A stretch of 30,330 nt of DNA from Micrococcaceae bacterium UBA6021 (GTDB lineage: Bacteria > Actinomycetota > Actinomycetes > Actinomycetales > Micrococcaceae), in contig DIZT01000003.1 in NCBI GenBank assembly GCA_002427975.1, positions 14,973 through 45,302 on the forward strand, read 5' to 3'. The notes under the pieces were generated by a model that was not told where the DNA came from, searched no databases, and saw only the letters and a list, made by a program, of their open reading frames with translations. Both the position numbers and the translations under genes were made by a program. Shown in pieces: positions 8,663-17,143 of the stretch (the first letter of the stretch is position 1; the number at the start of each line of letters is the position of its first letter).

Positions 8663-8686
8663 TAGGGTATTCGTAGATATGTTCGG
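8663..8686 (+). promoter_or_regulatory. Candidate ruvA promoter with LexA/SOS-like box
   Basis: TAGGGT at 8663-8668 resembles a -10 box and would place the transcript start near 8675. Over that point lies TCGTAG-ATAT-GTTCGG (8671-8686). The actinobacterial SOS box is TCGAAC-N4-GTTCGA, so 9 of the 12 defined bases match with the right spacing. Control of ruv genes by LexA is known in mycobacteria. The left half-site is weak, so this remains a candidate. Confidence 0.45.
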
Positions 8687-8735
8687 ATAGCCGGTCCTAC
8701 CCCCATGAGCCCGGCAGTACACCAGGAGCCCGGCT

Positions 8736-9380
8736 TTGATCAGTTTCCTTCGCGGAACCGTAGCGCACGTTGGCCTTTCCACCGCCGTGATCGACCTCAA
8801 CGGGGCGGGCATGAGCGTCAACGCCACGCCGCAGACCCTCAGCCGCCTCCGCACCGGCGAGGAAGGCAAGCTCTTCACCTCGCTGATCGTCCGTGAGGAT
8901 TCCCTCACCCTGTTTGGCTTTGCCTCCGACGACGAACGTGAAGTCTTCGATGTCCTGCTCAGCGTCAGCGGCGTGGGTCCGCGGCTCGCGCTGGCGGTGC
9001 TGGCCGTGCACGAGCCTGAAGCGATCCGGGTTGCCGCCCACACGGGTGACAGCAAAACGTTCACCAAGGTGCCCGGCATCGGGCCGAAGGTGGCCGGCCG
9101 GATCGTGCTGGAACTGGCCGGCAAGCTGGTGCCGCACGGCACGGCCGGTGCCGCTGGCGCGTCCACCCCGGCCGAGGCGGCCTGGAAGCCGCAGGTGGTG
9201 GCGGCCATGACCAGCCTTGGCTGGTCGGAAAAGGATGCAACAGCCAGTATCGAGAAGGCCCTTGCCGACGATCCCGAGGTTTCCTTCCGGGGAAATGTGG
9301 CCGAGATCCTGCGGACCACGCTGCGCTGGCTGGGCCAGGATGGCGCGCGCGCCGGCAACCGCGTAGGCAGCCGTGGCTGA
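8736..9380 (+). CDS. ruvA: Holliday junction branch-migration protein RuvA
   Basis: RuvA tetramers bind Holliday junctions and load the RuvB motor. The protein starts [13 protein letters not shown], the standard OB-fold N-terminus. It has two helix-hairpin-helix motifs ([15 protein letters not shown] near residue 76 and [17 protein letters not shown] near 111) and a C-terminal RuvB-contacting domain after a Gly/Ala/Thr linker. The start is TTG at 8736, firmly supported by AGGAG seven bases upstream (8724-8728). It has 214 residues. Its last 8 bases overlap the ruvB start, so the pair is translationally coupled. Confidence 0.95.
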   Translation: MISFLRGTVAHVGLSTAVIDLNGAGMSVNATPQTLSRLRTGEEGKLFTSLIVREDSLTLFGFASDDEREVFDVLLSVSGVGPRLALAVLAVHEPEAIRVAAHTGDSKTFTKVPGIGPKVAGRIVLELAGKLVPHGTAGAAGASTPAEAAWKPQVVAAMTSLGWSEKDATASIEKALADDPEVSFRGNVAEILRTTLRWLGQDGARAGNRVGSRG

Positions 9381-10461
9381 GCCGTCGGTAGTGGCGGCGG
9401 GGGAGGAGCCCGAGGAGCGGGCGATCGAAGCCGCCCTCCGGCCGAAGAACCTGGATGACTTCGTAGGCCAGCACCGGGTCCGCAGGCAACTCTCACTGGT
9501 CCTGCAAGCCTCCCGGATGCGCGGACGCAGCGCGGACCACGTGCTGTTTTCCGGCCCTCCCGGCCTGGGCAAAACCACCCTGGCCATGATCGTGGCCGCC
9601 GAAATGAACGCGCCCCTGCGGATCAGCAGCGGTCCCGCCATCCAGCATGCCGGTGACCTCGCCGCTATTCTGTCCTCCCTATCCGAAGGTGAGGTCCTGT
9701 TCCTGGACGAAATCCACCGGATGTCCAGGCCCGCCGAGGAAATGCTGTACATGGCCATGGAAGATTTCCGTGTGGACATTGTGGTGGGCAAGGGCGCTGG
9801 CGCCACCGCCATCCCGCTGGACCTCCCGCCGTTCACGCTCGTCGGAGCCACCACCCGCGCCGGTCTGCTGCCCGGGCCGCTCAGGGACAGGTTCGGGTTC
9901 ACCGGGCATCTGGAGTTCTACAGCGTGGCCGAGCTCGAAATGGTGCTCAGGCGCTCCGCGGGCCTGTTGGACCTCAAGGTCAACTCTGCGGGCTTCAGTG
10001 AAATTGCCGGCCGGTCCAGGGGGACGCCGCGCATCGCCAACCGTCTGCTCCGCAGGGTCCGGGACTGGGCGCTCGTGCACGGGATTGAGCAGATCGATGC
10101 GCGGGCCGCGTCAGCGGCCCTGGACATGTATGAAGTGGACAAGCGAGGCCTGGACCGGCTGGACCGTGCCGTACTCGAAGCGCTGATCACGAAATTCGGC
10201 GGCGGACCCGTGGGACTTTCAACCCTGGCCATTGCAGTAGGGGAGGAGACCGAGACCGTCGAAACCGTGGCGGAGCCGTTCCTGGTCCGGGAGGGACTCC
10301 TTGGCCGGACACCCCGGGGCCGCATTGCCATGGCCCCGGCCTGGACACATCTGGGCTTCGCCGTTCCGGCGGGAGTTTTTGGCCAAGAGCCGCTGGATCT
10401 GTTCGATCCGGACCCGGACAGCAGCGGGACCGCGGCCGAATGGGCGCCGAACAGCCAATAG
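9373..10461 (+). CDS. ruvB: Holliday junction branch-migration ATPase RuvB
   Basis: Hexameric AAA+ motor that drives branch migration with RuvA. Walker A GPPGLGKT is at residues 61-68, Walker B LFLDEIH at 109-115, the sensor segment VGATTRAG at about 157-164, and the arginine finger lies in RDRFGF around residue 171. The DNA-binding winged-helix domain at the C-terminus is complete. The start is GTG at 9373 inside the ruvA 3' end. The protein has 362 residues, with a short proline/alanine/glycine-rich tail after the winged helix, slightly longer than typical. Confidence 0.97.
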   Translation: MAEPSVVAAGEEPEERAIEAALRPKNLDDFVGQHRVRRQLSLVLQASRMRGRSADHVLFSGPPGLGKTTLAMIVAAEMNAPLRISSGPAIQHAGDLAAILSSLSEGEVLFLDEIHRMSRPAEEMLYMAMEDFRVDIVVGKGAGATAIPLDLPPFTLVGATTRAGLLPGPLRDRFGFTGHLEFYSVAELEMVLRRSAGLLDLKVNSAGFSEIAGRSRGTPRIANRLLRRVRDWALVHGIEQIDARAASAALDMYEVDKRGLDRLDRAVLEALITKFGGGPVGLSTLAIAVGEETETVETVAEPFLVREGLLGRTPRGRIAMAPAWTHLGFAVPAGVFGQEPLDLFDPDPDSSGTAAEWAPNSQ

Positions 10462-10635
10462 GACCGTCCTCCCAGCTTTTCCCTTTAGACTGGTATGACA
10501 CTCGGCACGTTCGGGTCTTTGTTCCCGCCGGCGGCTCTGAGGAGCCGTTGCCTGCCAGGCACGATTTTCTGCTTCGGGGAACGACGCGAATGTTGCTAAA
10601 CACCTGATACGCCAGTACAGAACGGAATCTTTCCT
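10462..10635 (+). promoter_or_regulatory. ruvB-yajC intergenic region with candidate promoter
   Basis: This 174-base gap contains TAGACT at 10486-10491, a plausible -10 box that would give a yajC leader of roughly 138 bases. The leader includes a small perfect hairpin, CGGCTC-TGAG-GAGCCG. No terminator for ruvB is clear, so the upstream operon may also read through into yajC. A 34-codon open frame at 10495-10599 lacks a ribosome-binding site and was not called. Confidence 0.35.
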
Positions 10636-11034
10636 GTGGATCCAATGAACATCGTCTTGTTCGCCATGCTAGGAATCTTTGTCTTCATGATGTTCCGCCG
10701 GAACAAGAAGACCAAGGATCAGCAGGCAACGCTGCAGTCCCAGTTCGAGCCCGGTGTCGAGGTCATGACGAGCTTTGGACTGTTTGGCCGGATCGTCTCC
10801 ATGGACGACGCCGAGAACAAGGTTGTCCTGGAACTCTCGCCCGGGAATCTGGCCACCGTGCACCGCCAGTCCGTGACCAAGATCGTGGAGCCGCCCGTCG
10901 AAGCCGACGCTTCGGCAGTCCCGGATGACGCTTCTTCCCTGACCGCCGACGAAGCTGGCATCCCGACGGCCGCCGCCGAGAGTTCCGACGAAGCCCTGAA
11001 GCGCCTCAACGACGAGGGCAAGAAGGACAGCTAG
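10636..11034 (+). CDS. yajC: Preprotein translocase accessory subunit YajC
   Basis: Small membrane protein that associates with SecDF. It has one N-terminal membrane helix (NIVLFAMLGIFVFMMF), then a basic stretch RRNKKTKDQQ, a compact beta domain (PGVEVMTSFGLFGRIVSMDD) and a long acidic, disordered tail. It has 132 aa if GTG 10636 is used; ATG 10645 (MNIVLFAM) is an equally possible start and would remove three residues. The SD match upstream is weak (CGGAA). The 112-base gap to secD contains a stable hairpin. Confidence 0.92.
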   Translation: MDPMNIVLFAMLGIFVFMMFRRNKKTKDQQATLQSQFEPGVEVMTSFGLFGRIVSMDDAENKVVLELSPGNLATVHRQSVTKIVEPPVEADASAVPDDASSLTADEAGIPTAAAESSDEALKRLNDEGKKDS

Positions 11035-11087
11035 TCCGCGCCGCAAGGCAACCTGCGTTCCAACACCTCTACGGCTGGGGACAACTG

Positions 11088-11114
11088 CCGGCGGGACCTG
11101 TAGCTCCCCGCCGG
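11088..11114 (+). promoter_or_regulatory. GC-rich hairpin between yajC and secD
   Basis: CCGGCGGG (11088-11095) pairs exactly with CCCGCCGG (11107-11114) around an 11-base loop, ending 32 bases before the secD ATG. There is no T-run. It may attenuate or process the transcript between yajC and secD, setting their relative levels. Confidence 0.4.
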
Positions 11115-11146
11115 TGGTTCCTCCGTAAATAAGAGAAAGATCGACA

Positions 11147-12904
11147 ATGGCACGAACTGGCCCCAAGAAAGCAGGCCTCCGGGTACTGGTCTGGCTCGGT
11201 GTAGTCCTGGCAGCGCTGACCGCCGTCCTGGCTGCCGGCACCATCGCCGGACAGGCGAGCTGGTCACCCAAGCTGGCGCTGGACCTTGAAGGCGGCACCC
11301 AGATGATCCTGGCGCCGAAGGTTGAGGGCGGTTCGGACATCAATGAACAGCAGCTCAACCAGGCCGTGGCCATCATCCGCCAGCGTGTGGATGGCTCAGG
11401 TGTTGCCGAAGCGGAAATCAGCACCCAGTCCGGCCGCAACGTTGTGGTCAGTCTTCCGGGTACGCCTTCCACCCAGACCAGGGCTTTGATCCAGGCGTCC
11501 GCCGACATGAACTTCCGCCCGGTCCTTCTGAACGGAGCCGGCGCAGCTGTCCCGGCCGAGTCCCTCACGCCTGTTGACCAGTTGCCGAAGCCCACCGCGG
11601 AACCGGCCAACAGCAGCGACGTCAACTGGATCACTCCCGAGGTTTACGGCGCCTTCGAAACCCTCGACTGCGACAACCCGTCCCAGGACAAGCAGAAACG
11701 GTCAGATCCCACCAAACCGCTGGTCACCTGCGAACCTGCCACGGCCAAAACGCCGGCCCTGAAGTACATCCTGGGCCCCGTCGAAGTCAAAGGCACCAAC
11801 ATTGTCACGTCCTCGTTCCAGCTTCAGCGGGGATCCCAGGGTGCTGTCACGAACCAGTGGGCCGTGAACATCCAGTTCGATGGCGAAGGCACGGCCAAGT
11901 TCAAAGAAGTCACCCAGCGCCTGAACCAGTTCTACGTGGCTGCCGGCGGCGAGTCGGGCAACGATCCCAAGGCCCAGTTCGCGATTGTCCTCGATGACCA
12001 GGTCATCTCGGCACCGCGGTCGCTGGCTGTGATTACTGACGGACGGCCCCAGATCACCGGTAACTTCACCGAGCAGAGCGCCAAAGCCCTTTCTGACCAG
12101 CTGCGGTTCGGTGCGCTTCCCATCAGCTTCGATATCCAGAGCGAGCAGCAGATTTCCGCCACCCTCGGTGGCGAACAGCTGCGCATGGGCCTGCTGGCCG
12201 GTCTGATCGGCCTGATGCTGGTGGTGGTCTACTCACTGTTCCAGTACCGCGCCCTGGGGTTCGTCACTATTGCGTCGCTGGTGGTGGCCGGTGCCCTTAC
12301 CTATCTCGCCATCGCGATTCTGGGGTGGACCGAAAACTACCGGCTCTCCCTTGCGGGCGTCGCCGGCCTCATCGTGGCGATCGGTCAGACCGCTGACTCG
12401 TTCATTGTTTACTTTGAACGCATCCGAGACGAGCTGCGCGAGGGCCGGGGCCTGGTCTCCGCCGTCGAAAACGGCTGGAAGCGTGCCAAGCGCACCGTCC
12501 TGGCCTCCAAGGCCGTGAACCTGCTGGCCGCTCTTGTCCTCTACTTCGTCGCCGTAGGCAACGTCCGAGGCTTCGCATTCACCCTCGGCCTGACGGCCAT
12601 CGCGGACCTCATCGTGGTCTTTATGTTCACCCACCCGACCCTGCAGCTGCTCGCACGTACCAAGTTCTTCGGCGAAGGCCACATCTTCTCCGGCCTTGAC
12701 CCCAAACGCCTCGGCGTTGTGCCGCTCTACCGCGGCGCCGGGCGCCTCCGTACGCCCGAGGCCAAGCCCGACGTGGTCCGTGCCAAGAACACGGGAGCGG
12801 CGGCCGAGGCAGTCCGCAGGATGACCATTGCCGAACGCCGCCTCGCGGAAAAGCAGGAGCAGCTCACGGGCTCCTCCAACGGCGCAGCCAAGGAGAACAA
12901 GTAA
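11147..12904 (+). CDS. secD: Protein translocase subunit SecD
   Basis: With SecF it forms the proton-driven membrane complex that helps SecYEG release exported proteins. The first membrane helix is at residues 11-33, followed by the LALDLEGGTQM motif, a large periplasmic-type P1 domain (about 50-340) and five more helices from about 346 to 505. The conserved helix 4/5 segment includes GQTADSFIVYFERIRDELREG. It has 585 residues, with a charged cytoplasmic tail. The ATG at 11147 has a purine-rich stretch AAGAGAAAGA upstream. The stop and the secF ATG share one base (TAATG), indicating tight coupling. Confidence 0.96.
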   Translation: MARTGPKKAGLRVLVWLGVVLAALTAVLAAGTIAGQASWSPKLALDLEGGTQMILAPKVEGGSDINEQQLNQAVAIIRQRVDGSGVAEAEISTQSGRNVVVSLPGTPSTQTRALIQASADMNFRPVLLNGAGAAVPAESLTPVDQLPKPTAEPANSSDVNWITPEVYGAFETLDCDNPSQDKQKRSDPTKPLVTCEPATAKTPALKYILGPVEVKGTNIVTSSFQLQRGSQGAVTNQWAVNIQFDGEGTAKFKEVTQRLNQFYVAAGGESGNDPKAQFAIVLDDQVISAPRSLAVITDGRPQITGNFTEQSAKALSDQLRFGALPISFDIQSEQQISATLGGEQLRMGLLAGLIGLMLVVVYSLFQYRALGFVTIASLVVAGALTYLAIAILGWTENYRLSLAGVAGLIVAIGQTADSFIVYFERIRDELREGRGLVSAVENGWKRAKRTVLASKAVNLLAALVLYFVAVGNVRGFAFTLGLTAIADLIVVFMFTHPTLQLLARTKFFGEGHIFSGLDPKRLGVVPLYRGAGRLRTPEAKPDVVRAKNTGAAAEAVRRMTIAERRLAEKQEQLTGSSNGAAKENK

Positions 12905-13926
12905 TGTCCAGCAGCTTCGCCAATTTCGGCAACGAGCTTTACTCCGGCAAGCGCTCCTACAACTTTGTCGGGGCCAAGAAAGTCTGGTTCCTGATCGCAG
13001 CGGTGGCGGTGGCACTGTCCATCCTCATCCCCGTTGCCAAGGGCGGTTTCAACCTTGGCATCGAATTCCGCGGCGGGTCCGAGTTCACAGTGTCCAACGT
13101 GAAGACCACCGATGCCGGCGCGGGCGAACAGGCCGTGCAGGACGTGGTGCCGGGAGCTATTCCTCGCGTGGCCAACGTGGCCGGCACCACGATGCGGATT
13201 CAGACGGACAAACTCACTGATGATGAGACCCTCAAAATCAAGGCGGGGCTGACATCTGCCTACGGCGTCACCGACAACGAGGTGACCTCCACCTTTGTTG
13301 GTCCCACGTGGGGTGCGGATGTCACCAAGCAGGCCCTGATCGGCCTGGTGGTGTTTGTGCTCCTCGCCGCAGTCCTCATGGCGCTCTACTTCCGGACCTG
13401 GAAGATGTCGCTGTCGGCCGTTTCGGGCATGCTGGTCACGATGTTCATCACTGCCGGTGTGTACGCGCTGAGCGATTTTGAAGTCACGCCGTCGGCCGTT
13501 ATCGGCTTCCTGACTGTCCTCAGCTACTCGCTGTACGACACCGTGGTGGTGTTCGACAAGATCCGCGAAAACACGGCGGAAGTTTCCGCATCCACACGCC
13601 GTACTTTCGCAGAGGAAGTCAACCTCGCGGTGAACCAGACGCTGGTCCGTTCGATCAACACCATGATGGTGGCCATCCTCCCGGTGGGCGCCATCCTGTT
13701 CATCGGTGCCGGGCTGCTGGGTGCAGGAACGCTCCGTGACCTCTCGCTTGCGTTGTTCGTAGGAATTCTGATCGGTACGGCTGCCACCATCTTTGTTGCC
13801 GCCCCGATGTATGCCTGGCTGCGCCAGAACGAACCTGGCCTGGTGAAGCAGGCGAAACGGGTCGAGCAACGGCGGGCCGGGAACACCGACCGCGCCGACG
13901 CGTCGGCTGCGTCCGCAGGGGCCTGA
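12904..13926 (+). CDS. secF: Protein translocase subunit SecF
   Basis: Partner of SecD. Residues 1-20 are cytoplasmic, a first membrane helix (VWFLIAAVAVALSILIPV) follows, then the NLGIEFRGGSEF motif, an extracytoplasmic domain to about residue 135, and five more helices. The signature LSYSLYDTVVVFDKIREN is present. The protein has 340 residues with a short hydrophilic tail. It starts at the ATG that overlaps the secD stop. A strong hairpin terminator follows 13 bases after its stop, closing this operon. The apt gene found between secF and rel in M. tuberculosis is absent. Confidence 0.96.
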   Translation: MSSSFANFGNELYSGKRSYNFVGAKKVWFLIAAVAVALSILIPVAKGGFNLGIEFRGGSEFTVSNVKTTDAGAGEQAVQDVVPGAIPRVANVAGTTMRIQTDKLTDDETLKIKAGLTSAYGVTDNEVTSTFVGPTWGADVTKQALIGLVVFVLLAAVLMALYFRTWKMSLSAVSGMLVTMFITAGVYALSDFEVTPSAVIGFLTVLSYSLYDTVVVFDKIRENTAEVSASTRRTFAEEVNLAVNQTLVRSINTMMVAILPVGAILFIGAGLLGAGTLRDLSLALFVGILIGTAATIFVAAPMYAWLRQNEPGLVKQAKRVEQRRAGNTDRADASAASAGA

Positions 13927-13939
13927 ACCTTCGCATCAC

Positions 13940-13983
13940 AACGGGCGGGAAGGCGTCGGAATTCCGACGCCTTCCGGCCCGTT
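13940..13983 (+). terminator. Intrinsic terminator after secF
   Basis: Arms 13940-13961 and 13962-13983 are reverse complements at 21 of 22 positions, centred on GGAATTCC, making a very long GC-rich hairpin directly after secF. A short CATTT follows rather than a long T-run, as is common in actinobacterial terminators. It separates secDF from rel. Confidence 0.8.
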
Positions 13984-14024
13984 CGCATTTAAGCGGCGGT
14001 TACATAAGTGAACTGGCGGGGGAA

Positions 14025-14062
14025 TAGACTGAGGTAATTAAACAGTCGTGAGGGGTGCTTCA
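14025..14062 (+). promoter_or_regulatory. Candidate rel promoter and ribosome-binding site
   Basis: TAGACT at 14025-14030 fits a -10 box and would start the transcript near 14037. AGGGG at 14051-14055 is seven bases before TTG 14063. This favours TTG 14063 over the in-frame GTG at 14048, which lacks an SD sequence. Confidence 0.45.
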
Positions 14063-16456
14063 TTGGAAGAACGTTCGGCGTCGGTGCCAACGGCAGGCGC
14101 GGATGATACTCCAGGCCACGGTCTTCAGACCGGGCTGACCGCTTCGGCACGCCCCGCGCCGGTTGTTCCTGTGGACAATTCGGGCGCGCGCCCAACCTTC
14201 CCTGGCCGCCGTGAACGCACACGCTCCCGGCTGGCCCGGTTGACCGGCCGCGGCGCAGCAAGCTATTCGCCGATTCTTGAACCGCTTCTGCGTACCGTCC
14301 GGGCCAACAACCCGAAGGAAGATTTCGATCTCATCCAGCGCGCCTTCGAAGTTGCGGAGCGCAGCCACCGCGGGCAGAAGCGCAAGAGCGGTGATCCGTA
14401 CATCACCCACCCTGTGGCCGTAGCCACCATCCTCGCCGAGCTGGGCCTGAGTGGAACCACCCTCGCCGCCGCCCTCCTCCACGACACGGTGGAGGACACC
14501 CCGTACACACTGGTGGACCTCAAAAAGGAATTCGGCCCAGAGGTTGCCATGCTGGTGGACGGCGTCACCAAACTGGACAAGGTCAGCTTTGGCGAAGCTG
14601 CGCAGTCCGAGACCGTCCGCAAAATGGTTGTGGCCATGGCCAAGGACATCCGGGTCCTGATGATCAAGCTCGCGGACAGGCTCCACAACGCCCGGACCTG
14701 GCGGTTCGTCTCTGCAGAGTCCTCGGCACGAAAAGCCCGCGAAACCCTGGAAATATTTTCCCCCCTGGCCCACCGTCTTGGCATGAACACCATCAAATGG
14801 GAGCTGGAGGATCTTTCCTTCGCGGCCCTTTACCCGAAGGTCTACGAGGAAATCGTCCGGATGGTGGGGGACCGCACGCCGGAACGGGAGAAGAGTCTCG
14901 GCGTCATCAGGGACCAGATCACGGAGGACCTCAGGGCCGCCCGGATCAAGGCCACCATTACCGGCAGGCCGAAACACTATTACTCGATCTACCAGAAGAT
15001 GGTTGTCCGGGACAAGGATTTCGACGACATCAACGACCTCATGGGGGTCCGGGTGCTGGTGGATTCGGTCCGGGACTGTTATGCCGCCCTGGGCACCATG
15101 CATTCACGCTGGAACCCGTTGCCGGGGCGGTTCAAAGACTACATCGCCATGCCCAAGTTCAACATGTACCAGTCATTGCACACCACAGTGATCGGTCCCG
15201 GCGGCAAGCCCGTGGAGATCCAGATCCGGACCCACGAAATGCATCGCCGTGCGGAGTACGGTGTGGCCGCGCACTGGAAGTACAAAGACCAGCCCAACCG
15301 CACGGCCGTCGGCCCGGGGAGCCCCCGCGACGGCGATATGGGCTGGCTGCGGTCCCTGGTTGACTGGCAGCAGGAGACCTCCGATCCGGGCGAGTTCCTG
15401 GATTCGCTGCGGTTCGAGATTAATGCCCGCGAAGTGTTTGTCTTCACCCCCAAGGGCGAGGTCATGGCACTCCCGGCCGGATCGACTCCGGTGGATTTTG
15501 CCTACGCCGTCCACACCGAAGTGGGGCACCGCACCATCGGCGCCCGGGTCAACGGCAAGCTCGTTCCCCTGAACAGCGAACTGAACCACGGCGACTGGGT
15601 TGAGATCTTTACCTCCAAGGCCGAGGGGGCCGGGCCCAGCCAGGACTGGCAGCATTTCGTCAAGAGTGCCCGCGCCCGGAACAAGATCCGTCAATGGTTC
15701 AGCAAGGAGCGGCGCGAAGAAGCGATCGACCGCGGCAAGGAACTCCTGACACGGGCCATGCGGAAGCAGAACCTGCCATTGCAGCGCCTGATGACCCACG
15801 AGGCCCTGGCTGCGGTGGCCGCCGAGTTCAAGTACGTTGACATCTCGGGGCTTTACGCCGGCGTTGGCGACGGCCATACGTCAGCGCAGTCCGTCATGGA
15901 GAAACTCGTCGAAAGCCTGGGCGGCAACGAGAGCACCGACGACGACATCACTGAAGTAAGCATCCCCACGCAGGTAACCAAAACCAAGTTCTCCGACTCC
16001 GGCGTGGTGGTACGCGGAGTTGGCGATGTCTGGGTCAAGCTCGCCCGCTGCTGTACGCCCGTTCCGCCGGACCCGATTCTTGGATTCGTCACCCGCGGCT
16101 CCGGTGTGTCGGTACACCGCACCGACTGCACCAACGTCTCCGATCTCAAGGACCAGCCCGACAGGATCGTCGATGTGGACTGGGCGCCCACCCAATCAAG
16201 TGTTTTCCTGGTGGAAATCCAGGTTGAGGCGCTGGACCGCAAGTCACTGCTCTCGGACGTCACGCGCGTCCTGTCCGAGAACCACGTCAACATTCTGGCG
16301 GCCAGCGTGAACACCTCCAGCGACCGCGTGGCCATCTCCAGGTTTGCCTTCGAGATGGGCGACCCCAAGTACCTCAGCCACGTCCTCAGCGCTGTCCGGC
16401 GCATCGACGGCGTCTTTGACGTCTACCGGACCACCGGCAGCAAGCGCCGGAGTTAG
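14063..16456 (+). CDS. rel: Bifunctional (p)ppGpp synthetase/hydrolase Rel
   Basis: Makes and degrades the stringent-response alarmone on the ribosome. In order: the HD hydrolase domain with [16 protein letters not shown] and LLHDTVEDT (near residue 140), the synthetase domain with [10 protein letters not shown] and YQSLHTTV (near 355), a TGS domain from [10 protein letters not shown] (near 455), a Cys-containing region [11 protein letters not shown] (near 662) and a C-terminal ACT domain. The intact HD motif and the RxKD form of the synthetase motif (RFKD rather than the EFDD of E. coli RelA) indicate a bifunctional enzyme. It has 797 aa from the TTG start chosen on ribosome-binding-site grounds. 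Its last 213 bases are overlapped on the other strand by the open frame of the AbiEi-like gene. Confidence 0.96.
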   Translation: MEERSASVPTAGADDTPGHGLQTGLTASARPAPVVPVDNSGARPTFPGRRERTRSRLARLTGRGAASYSPILEPLLRTVRANNPKEDFDLIQRAFEVAERSHRGQKRKSGDPYITHPVAVATILAELGLSGTTLAAALLHDTVEDTPYTLVDLKKEFGPEVAMLVDGVTKLDKVSFGEAAQSETVRKMVVAMAKDIRVLMIKLADRLHNARTWRFVSAESSARKARETLEIFSPLAHRLGMNTIKWELEDLSFAALYPKVYEEIVRMVGDRTPEREKSLGVIRDQITEDLRAARIKATITGRPKHYYSIYQKMVVRDKDFDDINDLMGVRVLVDSVRDCYAALGTMHSRWNPLPGRFKDYIAMPKFNMYQSLHTTVIGPGGKPVEIQIRTHEMHRRAEYGVAAHWKYKDQPNRTAVGPGSPRDGDMGWLRSLVDWQQETSDPGEFLDSLRFEINAREVFVFTPKGEVMALPAGSTPVDFAYAVHTEVGHRTIGARVNGKLVPLNSELNHGDWVEIFTSKAEGAGPSQDWQHFVKSARARNKIRQWFSKERREEAIDRGKELLTRAMRKQNLPLQRLMTHEALAAVAAEFKYVDISGLYAGVGDGHTSAQSVMEKLVESLGGNESTDDDITEVSIPTQVTKTKFSDSGVVVRGVGDVWVKLARCCTPVPPDPILGFVTRGSGVSVHRTDCTNVSDLKDQPDRIVDVDWAPTQSSVFLVEIQVEALDRKSLLSDVTRVLSENHVNILAASVNTSSDRVAISRFAFEMGDPKYLSHVLSAVRRIDGVFDVYRTTGSKRRS

Positions 16457-17023
16457 CAGGGCCAGTTTTTCCAGGGCGGCCCTTTTGTGCGGGACCCGGG
16501 GACTGGCCTCGATGGCCAGGACCAGCAGGCGCAGACGCACGTCCCTCTCCGGGCGGGCCAACAATCCTGCCAATGCCGGCAAGGCCCGGTGGGCGTCGAC
16601 GTGCAAGGCAATATCCACGGCGGTACGCAGCGGACTGGACACCATCAGCCCGCCCATGCTGACAACGTCGAACGGACCAAGCCTGACCTCATGAAGGGTG
16701 CACCCCCGGGTGTTGCGGAGGCTCGAAATCCGCCGTTTCGCATCCACGAGCAAAGCCAGCCGGTCCGGTTCGGCCGCGCAGCCGTAGATCCAGGCCGCCG
16801 TCATCCTTCCGGCGACCACGCGTTGCCTGACTGTTGCGGGCACCGAGTTGGCCACCGTTCGCGCCCGTACCTGCGGTGTTGCTGGTGCATCGGGCAGCGT
16901 AAATCCGTGTTGGTGGAACTGTGCAAGTACACCGTCCGCCGCCAGCGACTGGAGCTCCGGCCATGCGAAAGGCTTCCCCGGCGAGTACAGCTCCGGGTAT
17001 TGGGGCGGTGAGGAGGTGGCCAT
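16244..17023 (-). CDS. Orphan AbiEi-like (type IV antitoxin family) protein, C-terminal end uncertain
   Basis: A 259-residue frame. The part up to about residue 190 looks like the actinobacterial proteins annotated as AbiEi-family antitoxin or related hypothetical proteins: [20 protein letters not shown], then a [20 protein letters not shown] segment and a Leu/Arg-rich helical end. The call is from pattern memory and moderate. The ATG at 17023 has GGATGAGGG upstream. No AbiEii-like nucleotidyltransferase toxin is adjacent, so any antitoxin role here is unsupported. The last 70 or so codons read antisense through the rel 3' end with shadow-like composition ([12 protein letters not shown]), suggesting that an earlier stop was lost or that the tail is incidental. 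Confidence 0.6.
   Translation of the reverse strand: MATSSPPQYPELYSPGKPFAWPELQSLAADGVLAQFHQHGFTLPDAPATPQVRARTVANSVPATVRQRVVAGRMTAAWIYGCAAEPDRLALLVDAKRRISSLRNTRGCTLHEVRLGPFDVVSMGGLMVSSPLRTAVDIALHVDAHRALPALAGLLARPERDVRLRLLVLAIEASPRVPHKRAALEKLALLTPALAAGGPVDVKDAVDAPDSAEDVAEVLGVAHLEGKPGDGHAVAGGVHAGRQNVDVVLGQDARDVREQ
16458..16486 (+). terminator. Possible weak terminator after rel
   Basis: AGGGCC (16458-16463) pairs with GGCCCT (16478-16483) around a 14-base loop, followed by TTT. It begins two bases after the rel stop but lies inside the coding frame of the convergent gene. The six-pair stem is short, so it is only a possible terminator. Confidence 0.35.
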
Positions 17024-17059
17024 GCCCTCATCCTGCCGTGCCTTCCCTTAACACGCACA

Positions 17060-17097
17060 GGCCCGGTTCCGGCTATGTGGATAACCGGGACCGGGCC
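17060..17097 (-). terminator. Hairpin terminator downstream of the DUF349 gene
   Basis: Arms 17060-17072 and 17085-17097 pair over 13 positions with one G-U pair, around a 12-base loop. It lies 47 bases beyond the DUF349 stop on the minus strand and 37 bases before the AbiEi-like start, so it likely ends the former transcript. The loop contains TGTGGATAA, the complement of a perfect DnaA box. Confidence 0.65.
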
Positions 17098-17143
17098 GCG
17101 TCCTGCAAATGCTTCCTACAAACTGCGTCCTGCCAAAATGCGA

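Noticed and set aside
9372..9373. CRISPR arrays, tRNA or rRNA genes, insertion sequences and prophage genes anywhere in the window
   Set aside because: None was seen: no regularly spaced repeats, transposase or integrase motifs, or cloverleaf-like sequences with a CCA-type end were noticed on reading. A dedicated tRNA scan was not possible.
10495..10599. A 34-codon open frame in the ruvB-yajC gap, considered as a Sec-monitoring arrest peptide
   Set aside because: No Shine-Dalgarno sequence, the start lies before the predicted transcript start, and there is no signal-like hydrophobic stretch or known arrest motif.
14060..15103. A 347-codon minus-strand open frame over the rel 5' half
   Set aside because: Shadow of the conserved HD and synthetase domains.
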